Assembly: GCA_964553105.1 (NCBI GenBank)
Contig: CAZKJO010000001.1
Span: forward strand, 1 to 64,000
DNA from: Profundicola sp964553105
GTDB taxonomy: Bacteria > Bacteroidota > Bacteroidia > Flavobacteriales > Weeksellaceae
Direction: 5' to 3'
DNA: 64,000 nucleotides
The position numbers were made by a program, and so were the translations under genes. Below the pieces are notes generated by a model, which was not told the origin of the DNA, did not search any database, and saw only the letters and a list, made by a program, of their open reading frames with translations. This document shows, in pieces, positions 27,031-36,037 of this stretch (the stretch's first letter is position 1; every line of letters starts with the position of its first letter).

Positions 27031-29562
27031 TTATCTGTAATTCTTTACCGTAATATGCCCCGAATATTTTCGACCATCTACTACTTCTATTAAATACCAA
27101 TAACTATCGGTAGGTAATTTTTTGCCGTTGTGGGTACCGTCCCATTCAAAGCTACCATCGATGGTTTTATCTACTAATAACTTACCGTATCTATCGAAGA
27201 TTTTAACGCTGGTTCCAGGATAAGCTTCTAGTCCTTTCACATACCAAGTGTCATTTAATCCATCATTGTTGGGTGTAATTACATTGGTAAATGAAAATAA
27301 GGCAAAATTAAATTCTGTAATTCCACATACATTCTCCCCTCTTACGTAAGCGATGTGTTCCCCAATAGGTAAATCTGTTGCATTAGGATTGTTCGACCAA
27401 TTTTGTCCATCAAAACTATATTCTAGCGGTGGAATTCCGGTTGCAATTATGCTAGCGTCGTTTCCATTAATACTTACACTTTGAATCGTGGCTGCCTCTT
27501 CATAAGTTACAGTAACTTGCTTCTGAACTGAGCAGTTATCATTGAATACTTCTAATGTATAAGTTCCGGCTTGTGTGATTTCAACTTCATTAGAGTTTAA
27601 ATCATTTTGCTCTGCATCTACATCTTGTAGCCCACTCCACTGGTAAGAAATAAAACTATTAGGAACAGAAATTCTTAAACTTTCACCTTGACAAAGACTT
27701 AAATTTTCTGTCCATTCAAAATCAGGAGTAGGGTTTATATTTATACTTAATTCATTTAATGTGAAACAATCTGAATTAGCGTTGTTTTTAACCTTAACGA
27801 TTAAATTCTGCTGATCATTTAAGTTTAAATTTCCAGATAATTGATTCATTCCATTATTCGCATCATTTTCAGAATTAAATAAAGTATAATTTAATGCTGG
27901 ATTTACTTCATTTAAAGAAGAAATCAATTCAGCTGAACTCACTGAAATATTTTGAGAATCAGAACAAAAAGATAAAACTTGATCTGTGAAAATTGGTAAA
28001 CTCTCTTCGCTCACTGTTATTTGCTCAGTCAGTGTACAGTTGTCCCCATAACCCACCGTTAGAATATAAGTACCGGCTTGTGTAACTGTAATTTCGCTAG
28101 AATTAATGTCATTATTAATAAGGTCATCTCCTTGCAATCCAGACCACTCATAAGTATCAAAACTTGCATTGGGGCTTATTGTAATCGATTGTCCTTCACA
28201 AAAGCTTAAATCGCTTTCTAGTTCTAAAGTTGCTGCATCATTTTGAAGCGTAATGGTATTAAAAGAAGTACATTCTCCATTTGCAAAACGTACATAAATC
28301 ACTTGATCTTCGTTTGTCGCTTGAAATTGATCTGGGTTATTGATAGGATTGTTTTGATTCTCTGCATCATTTAATGAATTATAATAAGAAATATCAACTC
28401 CAGAGATATCATCTAACATGCTAGGAATTGCAGTCGTGAGATTATATTCACCTAATTCATTGCCGGTTGCACATTGGTATAAACTAGTAGCTTCTGTTTC
28501 GGGCGGAGTCACTACATTTAAGTCTAAAGTTATCACTTCTGTTTCATCTGTTGTTTCATTATAAATTCTAATGAAGATTTGTTGATAATAAGGAACCGAA
28601 TTACTAAAACTCTCATCTAATGGATTAGAACCATCTTGCGCTTGTTGATGAGTTAAGTGAAAACTAAAATCATAGCTAATGGCTTCGTGTAATCCCGCCG
28701 CACCCCACCAAGGAGTATTACTTGAATTTTGAATAATTCTTTGTGTGTTTAAATTTGGTAAATCAATCGAATATAAGTAATCGGGTGTAACTCCATATAA
28801 AACTCCATTTTCCGCTGCCAATCCAAAGGTCTGATCATCGATCATTCCTAAGTTCTCATGACTCACATACTGATTGTCGTCGTCTAGTGTAACTTTATAT
28901 AAATAGTTGTCGTAATTAATCGCCCAAGCAATGTACATGTATTCGCCAATCACAACGAAATCTCCCCCAGAACTACCTGCTCCGAAGTCATGCCAAACAT
29001 AATAGTTATCAAATTGCCCTGCATCGGCTCTATAAACCTTAGAATGTCTACCACCCACATATAGATTGTTTTGCGTATCGAATGACATAGCAAGATTTGA
29101 GCTCTCTGGTAAAGAACCCACACGCGTATAGTTACAAGTTTCTGTATTTACTGAATGCAATCCATTTCGGGTACTTACAAATACAGTCATATCTTGATTA
29201 ATCGCAATTTCATATAAGGAATCACTATAGTCACAAACAAAAACCCTGTTAGGATTTGTAGAAACATTTTCGATTTTAATAATGCCATTGTAGGAATTGG
29301 CAATCCAAACTTCGTCTTCTGCTCCTGTAGAATCTTGAAACTCTTCGTTCAACTGAGCTACTATTTCATCAAAAGTAAAAGTGGTAATACCATCGAAATC
29401 ATCATCACAAACAGTGATGGACCAAACTTGATTGGTTGTATTGTTAATTTCGCTTGATGTAGATGGTTGTGAGTTATTAAATCTATGATTATTACTCTCA
29501 ACCGGTTGGGCATTGAAAATAATAGCAATGAATAAAATAATGTATAGGTAGGTGTTTTTCAA
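27031..29562 (-). CDS. Large secreted protein with CHU_C / T9SS type B sorting domain
   Basis: An 843-residue exported protein. After a signal peptide (about residues 1-22) comes a region with repeated short beta strands resembling a propeller (about 80-330), then several Ig-like or PKD-like modules with recurring LCQGESLRIS / FCEGQSITIS and YEWSGLQ patterns and paired Cys. The last 85 residues, from NVITPNNDGLNDTW to YSGHITVKNYR, are the gliding-motility-associated C-terminal domain that directs type IX secretion and surface attachment or release. The function of the passenger is not evident. The T9SS plug protein is encoded at 6620-7846. Confidence 0.85.
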   Translation of the reverse strand: MKNTYLYIILFIAIIFNAQPVESNNHRFNNSQPSTSSEINNTTNQVWSITVCDDDFDGITTFTFDEIVAQLNEEFQDSTGAEDEVWIANSYNGIIKIENVSTNPNRVFVCDYSDSLYEIAINQDMTVFVSTRNGLHSVNTETCNYTRVGSLPESSNLAMSFDTQNNLYVGGRHSKVYRADAGQFDNYYVWHDFGAGSSGGDFVVIGEYMYIAWAINYDNYLYKVTLDDDNQYVSHENLGMIDDQTFGLAAENGVLYGVTPDYLYSIDLPNLNTQRIIQNSSNTPWWGAAGLHEAISYDFSFHLTHQQAQDGSNPLDESFSNSVPYYQQIFIRIYNETTDETEVITLDLNVVTPPETEATSLYQCATGNELGEYNLTTAIPSMLDDISGVDISYYNSLNDAENQNNPINNPDQFQATNEDQVIYVRFANGECTSFNTITLQNDAATLELESDLSFCEGQSITISPNASFDTYEWSGLQGDDLINNDINSSEITVTQAGTYILTVGYGDNCTLTEQITVSEESLPIFTDQVLSFCSDSQNISVSSAELISSLNEVNPALNYTLFNSENDANNGMNQLSGNLNLNDQQNLIVKVKNNANSDCFTLNELSININPTPDFEWTENLSLCQGESLRISVPNSFISYQWSGLQDVDAEQNDLNSNEVEITQAGTYTLEVFNDNCSVQKQVTVTYEEAATIQSVSINGNDASIIATGIPPLEYSFDGQNWSNNPNATDLPIGEHIAYVRGENVCGITEFNFALFSFTNVITPNNDGLNDTWYVKGLEAYPGTSVKIFDRYGKLLVDKTIDGSFEWDGTHNGKKLPTDSYWYLIEVVDGRKYSGHITVKNYR

Positions 29563-29601
29563 AAGTTAGGATTTATGCTACAAAGATAATAAAGCATAAA
29601 T

Positions 29602-29631
29602 AAAAAAAGCTCCTCCCAATGGAGAAGCTTT
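29602..29631 (-). terminator. Terminator of rpsB-tsf
   Basis: AAGCTTCTCC ATTG GGAGGAGCTT on the minus strand, then seven T; 27 bp after the tsf stop. Confidence 0.9.
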
Positions 29632-29657
29632 ACGAATTCTATAATTGGAGGCTTATA

Positions 29658-30482
29658 TTATAAACCTACTCTAGCATAATCTGTGATAGATAAACCTTCT
29701 TTAACTTCAGCTAAATATTCCTTAACTGATTGTTTTTCTCCCATGATATAATCTTGGTGAACTAAAGTATTATCTTTAAAGAATCTCTGAAGTTTACCTT
29801 TAACGATATTATCTAAAATATTCTCTGGTTTACCTTCTTTTCTTAAAGTTTCTTTAGCGATTTCGCTTTCTTTCTCGATGATTTCTTTATCAACACCATC
29901 TTCGTCTAAAGCGATTGGGTTCATAGCAGCAACTTGCATTGATAAGTTTTTAGCTACTTCTTCTGCATTATCTACTGCCTCGCTTAATCCTACTATAGCA
30001 GCAATCTTGTTACCATTGTGAATGTAAGAACCAACGAAAGGAGCTTCGATAAATTTGAAATCTACGATACCGATTTTTTCACCGATAACACCAGTTTGCT
30101 CAACTAATTTATCTTCTACTTTCATTCCTTCGAATTCAGAATTTAATAATTCTTCTTTCGTAGAAAAGCCTAATGCGTGATTTGCTAATTTGGTAGCTAA
30201 AGCAACGAAATCATCGTTTTTAGCAACGAAATCTGTTTCACAACCTAGAGCTACAATCACTCCTTTTTTATTCTCAGGACAAGTCGCAGCGATAACAGCA
30301 CCTTCAGATGTTTCTCTGTCAGCACGCTTAGCAGCTACTTTTTGTCCTTTTTTTCTAAGGATTTCAATGGCTTTGTCAAAATCACCCTCAGCTTCAACTA
30401 AGGCTTTTTTACAATCCATCATTCCTGCACCTGTGATGTTTCTTAATTTACCAACCTCTGCAGCTGTTACTTTATATGACAT
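29658..30482 (-). CDS. tsf: Translation elongation factor Ts
   Basis: Guanine-nucleotide exchange factor for EF-Tu, 274 residues. The N-terminal UBA-like domain has VGKLRNITGAGMMDCKKAL, and the signature TDFVAKNDDF, which inserts into EF-Tu, follows. The remaining part covers the dimer and C-terminal modules. It follows rpsB by 66 bp, the standard bacterial arrangement, and precedes the operon terminator. Confidence 0.97.
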   Translation of the reverse strand: MSYKVTAAEVGKLRNITGAGMMDCKKALVEAEGDFDKAIEILRKKGQKVAAKRADRETSEGAVIAATCPENKKGVIVALGCETDFVAKNDDFVALATKLANHALGFSTKEELLNSEFEGMKVEDKLVEQTGVIGEKIGIVDFKFIEAPFVGSYIHNGNKIAAIVGLSEAVDNAEEVAKNLSMQVAAMNPIALDEDGVDKEIIEKESEIAKETLRKEGKPENILDNIVKGKLQRFFKDNTLVHQDYIMGEKQSVKEYLAEVKEGLSITDYARVGL

Positions 30483-30548
30483 TTGTTTATTTTTTAAAGT
30501 TTACAAAAATTTTAAAGATAAGTTTTCACTCAAAAAGTGAAAAGAAAT

Positions 30549-31319
30549 TTATTCTTCTTCGTCTTTAGAAGTTTTAGCTGGCTTTGCTGCCTTTTTAGCT
30601 GGTTTATCTTCTTTACCTTTTGATTTCTCTGCTTTTCTAGCAGTTAATCCCTCTCTAACAGAATCAGTAACTGTTTGCATGATAATCTCGATAGATTTAG
30701 TTGCATCGTCGTTTGCTGGAATTGGGAAATCAACTTCTCTAGGATCAGAGTTAGTATCTACAATTGCAAAAACAGGAATGTTTAATTTCTTTGCTTCTTT
30801 AACTGCGATAGATTCGTTTACAATATCAACTACGAATAATGCCGAAGGCAATCTCGTCATATCAGAGATAGAACCTAAATCTTTTTCTAATTTAGCTCTC
30901 TGACGATCAACTTGCAATCTTTCTTTCTTAGATAAACTGTTGAAAGTTCCATCTTTCTTCATTTTATCAATAGAGTTCATTTTCTTAACTGCTTTACGAA
31001 TGGTAACAAAGTTAGTTAACATTCCACCAGGCCAACGCTCAGTGATGTAAGGCATATTAACATCTCCAGCATATTTTGCCACAATGTCCTTAGCTTGTTT
31101 CTTAGTAGCAACGAATAAAATCTTTCTACCAGAAGACGCAATTTTTTCCATTGCATTAGAGGCATCTTCTAATTTAACTGCAGTTTTGTGCAAGTCGATG
31201 ATGTGGATCCCGTTTTTCTCCATAAAAATATAAGGAGCCATGTTGGGATTCCATTTACGCGTAAGGTGACCGAAATGTACACCTGCGTCTAATAATTCTT
31301 TAACGCTTTTTTTTGCCAT
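30549..31319 (-). CDS. rpsB: Ribosomal protein S2
   Basis: Small-subunit protein S2, 256 residues. It has the S2 signatures ELLDAGVHFGHLTRKWNPNM and PVFAIVDTNSDPREVDFPIP. The C-terminus carries a Lys-rich extension (last 30 residues with KPAKKAAKPAK) common in flavobacterial S2. The 210-bp region upstream separates it from rpsI and includes the rpsI terminator. Confidence 0.98.
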   Translation of the reverse strand: MAKKSVKELLDAGVHFGHLTRKWNPNMAPYIFMEKNGIHIIDLHKTAVKLEDASNAMEKIASSGRKILFVATKKQAKDIVAKYAGDVNMPYITERWPGGMLTNFVTIRKAVKKMNSIDKMKKDGTFNSLSKKERLQVDRQRAKLEKDLGSISDMTRLPSALFVVDIVNESIAVKEAKKLNIPVFAIVDTNSDPREVDFPIPANDDATKSIEIIMQTVTDSVREGLTARKAEKSKGKEDKPAKKAAKPAKTSKDEEE

Positions 31320-31453
31320 TTTGTTGTTTTAAAATTAGTTTACTTTCCGCTCAATAGCAATCAATCAATTGGTGGTCAACTTATATAAATTTGGTTTCGC
31401 CCAAAAAATTTGGATGCTAAACTAACCGGCTATGTGTTTTACTATTAATATTG

Positions 31454-31486
31454 AAAAAAGTTCGCCCAAAATGAATTGGGCAAACT
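31454..31486 (-). terminator. Terminator of rplM-rpsI
   Basis: AGTTTGCCCAA and TTGGGCGAACT (minus strand) form an 11-bp stem with one G-U pair, followed by TTTTT. It separates the rplM-rpsI unit from rpsB. Confidence 0.88.
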
Positions 31487-31529
31487 GTATATTGTTGAAT
31501 GAACTTCTGATTCGAACAAGCGAAATAAA

Positions 31530-31916
31530 TTAACGCTTCGAGAATTGGAACTTCTTACGTGCTTTCTTCTGCCCGTATTTCTTACGCTCAACCATTCTTG
31601 GATCACGCGTCAATAAACCTTCTGGCTTAAGAACACCTCTGAACTCTTGGTTGATATCACATAAGGCTCTAGAGATAGCTAAACGAATAGCTTCTGCTTG
31701 ACCTGTGTTTCCACCTCCGTGAACTTTTACACTAATATCATACTGACCAAGTGTTTCTGTTAACAAGAAAGGTTGTTGAACTTTGTATTTTAATACTTCT
31801 GTAGAAAAGTAAGTATCCAAATCGCGGCCGTTGATATTGAAATCGCCTTTTCCTTCCTCTACGTAAGCTCTAGCGATAGCTTTTTTTCTACGACCTATTT
31901 TGTGAATAGTTGCCAT
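31530..31916 (-). CDS. rpsI: Ribosomal protein S9
   Basis: Small-subunit protein S9, 128 residues. It shows IGRRKKAIARAYV at the N-terminus and the basic C-terminal tail ending KKARKKFQFSKR, which reaches the P-site tRNA. GNTGQAEAIRLAISRAL is the S9 signature. It follows rplM by 3 bp and is translationally coupled. Confidence 0.98.
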   Translation of the reverse strand: MATIHKIGRRKKAIARAYVEEGKGDFNINGRDLDTYFSTEVLKYKVQQPFLLTETLGQYDISVKVHGGGNTGQAEAIRLAISRALCDINQEFRGVLKPEGLLTRDPRMVERKKYGQKKARKKFQFSKR

Positions 31917-31919
31917 ATA

Positions 31920-32375
31920 TTATTTGAATTCGTTTAAATCTATTTTAGTAGGTTTTTGAGCCGCCTGATCGTGCTCCTCTCCTACATAAACCTTCATGTT
32001 TTTGTAAATCTTTCTACCCAATTTGTTTTTTGGCAACATACCTTTGATGGCACCTTCCACCAAACGAGTAGCATCTTTCTTGAATAATTGAGTAGCAGTT
32101 TCTGATCTTTGACCCCCTGGATACCCAGAAAACCTTTGATAAACTTTATCTTCCCACTTATTACCAGTAAGATTAATTTTCTCAGCATTCACAATCACAA
32201 CATAATCCCCACAATCCGCATGAGGAGTAAAGTTTGGCTTGTGCTTACCGCGAAGCATTTTAGCAACTTTAGAAGCTAAACGCCCAAGATTTTGACCATC
32301 TGCATCAACCAACAACCATTGCTTATCTGCATTGGCTTGGTTTACTGAAACTGTTTTATAACTAAGTGTATCCAC
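31920..32375 (-). CDS. rplM: Ribosomal protein L13 (GTG start)
   Basis: Large-subunit protein L13, 151 residues. It has LGRLASKVAKMLRGK, the CGDYVVIVNAEKI core and GMLPKNKLGRKIY. The start codon is GTG at 32373-32375, which gives the usual flavobacterial N-terminus MDTLSYKT. It heads the rplM-rpsI operon, with a strong promoter about 47 bp upstream. A leader RNA (L13 leaders are described in Bacteroidia) would have to be short here. Confidence 0.97.
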   Translation of the reverse strand: MDTLSYKTVSVNQANADKQWLLVDADGQNLGRLASKVAKMLRGKHKPNFTPHADCGDYVVIVNAEKINLTGNKWEDKVYQRFSGYPGGQRSETATQLFKKDATRLVEGAIKGMLPKNKLGRKIYKNMKVYVGEEHDQAAQKPTKIDLNEFK

Positions 32376-32421
32376 TGAACTGATTTTAAATATATTAATC
32401 TTCCGTAATAAAATCGGGGTG

Positions 32422-32451
32422 CAAATTTATAAAAATGTTTTAAGTTACCAA
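32422..32451 (-). promoter_or_regulatory. Promoter of rplM-rpsI
   Basis: Minus strand TTG (32449-32451), 19-bp spacer, TAAATTTG (32422-32429): a full match to the Bacteroidota consensus. The leader is about 40 nt. A second -7-like box (TATCTTTG) lies at 32503-32510. Confidence 0.8.
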
Positions 32452-32517
32452 AATGTTTTTGGCATTTAATCACTTTTTATTTATCCTCAGATTTTAAGAC
32501 TGCAAAGATATATTTAA

Positions 32518-33492
32518 TTATTCAAATACCATCCTATTTTTAAGATTTTCTAAGTCTTCTGGTGAAATATATTTACATTTCTCTAAATCAGTCATATTTT
32601 TAAAGCCTCCTATAAACTCTTTATACTTAATTATATTCTCAGCATTCTCCTTATCCCAACCTAAATTCTCCCAATCACTCACCGTCATTATATTAGGGTT
32701 TAACTTAGAATTATTTAATATAGACTCCTCTTTGTTTTCGGCTTGTGAAGTAGATGATTTGCTAATTCTAACATAATTTTTTATTTTATTAAACATATAG
32801 TCATTTATAACAAAGCATGATTTTATCTGGTCAAGGGTTTCAAAACGCTTACCGGGTAGTGAGTTTTTATAATTTAAAATAACAGGCACTTGACGCTCAC
32901 TGAAGCCCAACTCCAACCATCCGTTTGCGTCTAGTTGATTGGGGTCAAAGGCTTTTATATTCGAAAAAGACTTCTTAGATTCATATCTATTTTCCGGTTT
33001 TGATAGGCTAGATTTAGAAATCAATGTTGCCCTATGGGGCTGAATATCTATATAAGGCTCTAGCTTATTCATCATATAATCCGACATTACATAAGCTGCC
33101 CCAAACTCCTCGACATTCTTAAAATTCCCGCCCAAACTATTTCTATATTTAATTAAAGATGTCGCCTGCTTTGGACTAAAGCCAAGCTTTTCGAAACCTT
33201 TAGCGTCTAAGGCATTTGGATTGAACTTGGTAAGCTCTACCTTTTTAAATGTGTTAGCTTGAGACTTAGAACTTTCGTCTTCTTGCTTTAAAATTAAAGC
33301 TTCTTCAGTTGGAGTAAAACTGAGTTGTTGAGTCGTTTTATTCGCACCAAAAGGATAAAATTGAATGATAAGCTCTGCTATTACAATCAAAAGTATTAAA
33401 ATAAAAAACCCACTCCGTTGACGCTTGGTCATGCCGAAGTGGGAAAAAAAATAGTCCTTAAGACTATTGCTATTTCTTCTTAACTTTTTCAT
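32518..33492 (-). CDS. ComEA-like helix-hairpin-helix membrane protein
   Basis: A 324-residue protein with a membrane helix at about residues 27-47 (GFFILILLIVIAELIIQF) and three helix-hairpin-helix-like repeats after it, each beginning with a variant of FNPNALDAKGFEKLGF: near residues 89, 164 and 243. Such repeats bind DNA non-specifically in ComEA. Flavobacteria commonly have this architecture; whether it serves DNA uptake is unknown. The start overlaps the end of the symporter gene by 23 bp. A later ATG at residue 21 is possible. Confidence 0.82.
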   Translation of the reverse strand: MKKLRRNSNSLKDYFFSHFGMTKRQRSGFFILILLIVIAELIIQFYPFGANKTTQQLSFTPTEEALILKQEDESSKSQANTFKKVELTKFNPNALDAKGFEKLGFSPKQATSLIKYRNSLGGNFKNVEEFGAAYVMSDYMMNKLEPYIDIQPHRATLISKSSLSKPENRYESKKSFSNIKAFDPNQLDANGWLELGFSERQVPVILNYKNSLPGKRFETLDQIKSCFVINDYMFNKIKNYVRISKSSTSQAENKEESILNNSKLNPNIMTVSDWENLGWDKENAENIIKYKEFIGGFKNMTDLEKCKYISPEDLENLKNRMVFE

Positions 33493-35569
33493 TTTTAAAC
33501 AAAGTTCCAGCCTTTAGATTTTTCATGTATTCATTTAAATCAGCTTTAACTTCATTCGACATAATATATAGTCCGATAATGTTAGGGAAAGCCATCAATA
33601 AAATCATCATATCAGAGAAATCTAACACAGCACCTAAACTAATAGATGCTCCAATTACCACAAACAACAAGAACAAGCCTTTATAAATCAATTCAGATTT
33701 AAGACTCTTTCCGAATAAGTAAGTCCAAGCGCGCATTCCGTAGTATGACCAAGAAATCATTGTAGAAATCGCGAATAAAAATACCGCAAATGCTAAGACA
33801 TATGGGAACCATGAAATCACAGAACCAAAGGCATCTGAAGTTAATTGCGCTCCTGCCAAACCTTCAACTTCGTGCATTCCAGTGAAAATTAATACCAATG
33901 AAGTCAAAGTACAAATTACTACTGTATCAATAAAAGGTTCTAATAAGGCAACAAAACCTTCACTTGGTGGGTGACTTGTTTTAGCTGCTGAGTGAGCAAT
34001 CGCTGCAGAACCAACACCCGCTTCATTAGAAAATGCTGCTCTTTGGAACCCAACAATTAAAACACCTATTACCCCACCCTTTAATGCCGACGGGCTAAAA
34101 GCACCATCAACAATCGCTTGGAATGCCAGACCAATATTTTGAAAGTTCATTCCAATTACTACTAAACAAGCAATTACATATACTGTTGCCATAAATGGAA
34201 CAACTTTTTCTGTAACGCGTGCAATACTTTTAATCCCGCCAATAATTACGGCACCCACTAAAATAGCGGTAATTACACCAAACCAAAACCCTTGACCTCG
34301 GAACATTTCTATTTGTCCGGCAAGCTGCTCAAAAGCCTGATTCGCCTGAAACATATTTCCTCCTCCAAAAGATCCTCCTACAGTTAAGACAGCAAATACA
34401 ACTGCTAAAACCTTTCCAAAACCTTTCATACCGCGCTTCTCTAAACCTTCGCTCAGATAGTTCATAGGGCCACCGAAAATCCTTCCATCTTCGTGCAGTT
34501 CTCTGTATTTAACTCCCAAAGTACATTCAACAAATTTGGTTGACATCCCCAAGAATCCAGCTACAATTAACCAGAAGGTTGCTCCTGCTCCACCTAATGA
34601 AACCGCTACAGCAACACCTGCAATATTCCCTAAACCTACGGTTCCAGATACTGCCGTTGCCAATGCTTGAAAGTGAGTTACCCTACCTGGGGCGTTGGGA
34701 TCATCATATTTACCTCTCGCTAAATCGATCGCATGTTTAAAACCACGAATATTTATAAACCCCATTTTAAACGTAAAGAATATGGCAGCAACAACTAACC
34801 AAATAACAATAAATGGAATATTCTTAGTCTGCGTGCTTCCATTAGGATGCTTCAATGCTTGAGGCTTATCATACTCAACCGCCGCAAGATAAAATGCACC
34901 TTGCTCGATAACGTGAGCTTTATTTTCGGAGTCATAAATGACACCACCCTCATTGACTAAATATTTTAATTTACCATTAACGGTAGATGTAATCGGCTGA
35001 ACATCTCCTTGTTTATTTTCAATTTCAGCGATTATTTGCCCCTCGCTCACCTGTGCTCCCTCCTCCAGAAGCCATTTCTTCAAAACAAATCTATCTTCTA
35101 TGTCCGAAGTCCAATTTGGAATAGGTACTAGTTTTTGATCAGCATAAACTACCGGATCATAAATACCTAACCAAGAAAAAACGTCAAAAAACATGACGCC
35201 AGAAACTTTATCAACCAATGGAACAAAGAATCCATTAAACTTTTCTGTGATACTCGTAGCAGGAATGTAAATTTCCTCAGTTAATTCTTTTCCCGTAGCA
35301 TCTTTAACTCTTACTGTTTTTCTAACTCCCTCTGTCAACCCTACTGATCTATTAGAAAGCGTATCGGTAGTTTCCTTCGGCCAATAATAAACGTAAGGCT
35401 CCGTTCCGCCAAATACATTTAGTCTAATTTCAGCATCATTAATTAAATCACTTGGATTAATTACCTCCGAAGTCATTCTAAACTCATCTGAACCAGCATT
35501 TAACTGTTCGGATTCCTGAGCGAAAACCAAAGACGAGATAAAAAAGAAAAATATAATAATTCGAGTCAT
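33470..35569 (-). CDS. Alanine/Na+ symporter (AGCS) with N-terminal SprB-like and lipoyl-like domains
   Basis: A 699-residue fusion. Residues 1-17 are a signal peptide. Residues about 43-103 resemble one SprB-type repeat (FGGTEPYVYYW, then VRVKDATGKE). A hydrophobic segment (GVMFFDVFSWLGI) follows. Residues about 165-215 resemble a biotinyl/lipoyl barrel-sandwich domain (LLEEGAQVSEGQIIAEIENK, VNGKLKYLVNEGG). From about residue 250 it is a normal amino-acid carrier of the AGCS family with SGTVGLGNIAGVA and FSNEAGVGSA. AGCS proteins are usually about 450-550 residues and lack the first two modules. A lysine is near, but not at, the usual lipoylation position. Confidence 0.85.
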   Translation of the reverse strand: MTRIIIFFFFISSLVFAQESEQLNAGSDEFRMTSEVINPSDLINDAEIRLNVFGGTEPYVYYWPKETTDTLSNRSVGLTEGVRKTVRVKDATGKELTEEIYIPATSITEKFNGFFVPLVDKVSGVMFFDVFSWLGIYDPVVYADQKLVPIPNWTSDIEDRFVLKKWLLEEGAQVSEGQIIAEIENKQGDVQPITSTVNGKLKYLVNEGGVIYDSENKAHVIEQGAFYLAAVEYDKPQALKHPNGSTQTKNIPFIVIWLVVAAIFFTFKMGFINIRGFKHAIDLARGKYDDPNAPGRVTHFQALATAVSGTVGLGNIAGVAVAVSLGGAGATFWLIVAGFLGMSTKFVECTLGVKYRELHEDGRIFGGPMNYLSEGLEKRGMKGFGKVLAVVFAVLTVGGSFGGGNMFQANQAFEQLAGQIEMFRGQGFWFGVITAILVGAVIIGGIKSIARVTEKVVPFMATVYVIACLVVIGMNFQNIGLAFQAIVDGAFSPSALKGGVIGVLIVGFQRAAFSNEAGVGSAAIAHSAAKTSHPPSEGFVALLEPFIDTVVICTLTSLVLIFTGMHEVEGLAGAQLTSDAFGSVISWFPYVLAFAVFLFAISTMISWSYYGMRAWTYLFGKSLKSELIYKGLFLLFVVIGASISLGAVLDFSDMMILLMAFPNIIGLYIMSNEVKADLNEYMKNLKAGTLFKNEKVKKK

Positions 35570-35812
35570 GGATTGTGTTTAGAATTAAAAATCTAACACA
35601 ATAATAGCGATTTCTTAATAAAATTCAAATATAATGTTCAAACCGTCAGTTGAGCACCCTATATTTGATAAACATATAGATTTGATAATCAACTCGTTTA
35701 GATGAATTTTTGAGCTTGCATATTTAATATAAGAAATGCAAAGGAAAGTTCAATTTAGGGCAAGATTCTTTAATATTTCAGCTAAACCTGATAGGTTTTC
35801 AATGAGAAGTTC

Positions 35813-36037
35813 TTATAAATCAAAAACAGATTTTCTTTTCACCACTAAACCATCTTTCACCCATAAGAAAAACGCCAATACCAAGTAAAAAACAAAGGTG
35901 ACTCCGAGCGTGGCAAAAGATAAGTAAATAAACAACAAACGAAGTTTGGAAGCTCGCAAACCGAACTTATCAGAAATACGAGAAATAACCTCGAATCCGT
36001 TTCCTTCCATAGTTGCTCGCAATTTATCTAACATCAT
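35813..36037 (-). CDS. Small PspC-domain-like membrane protein
   Basis: A 74-residue protein from the ATG at 36037 (an ATG at 36055 would overlap the upstream gene more). It has VISRISDKFGLRASKLRLLFIYLSF and a second hydrophobic stretch, GVTFVFYLVLAFFLWV, in the order expected for PspC-like domains. The family is linked to phage-shock or envelope-stress responses; the role here is not shown. It overlaps the end of the DUF2851 gene by 14 bp. Confidence 0.75.
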   Translation of the reverse strand: MMLDKLRATMEGNGFEVISRISDKFGLRASKLRLLFIYLSFATLGVTFVFYLVLAFFLWVKDGLVVKRKSVFDL

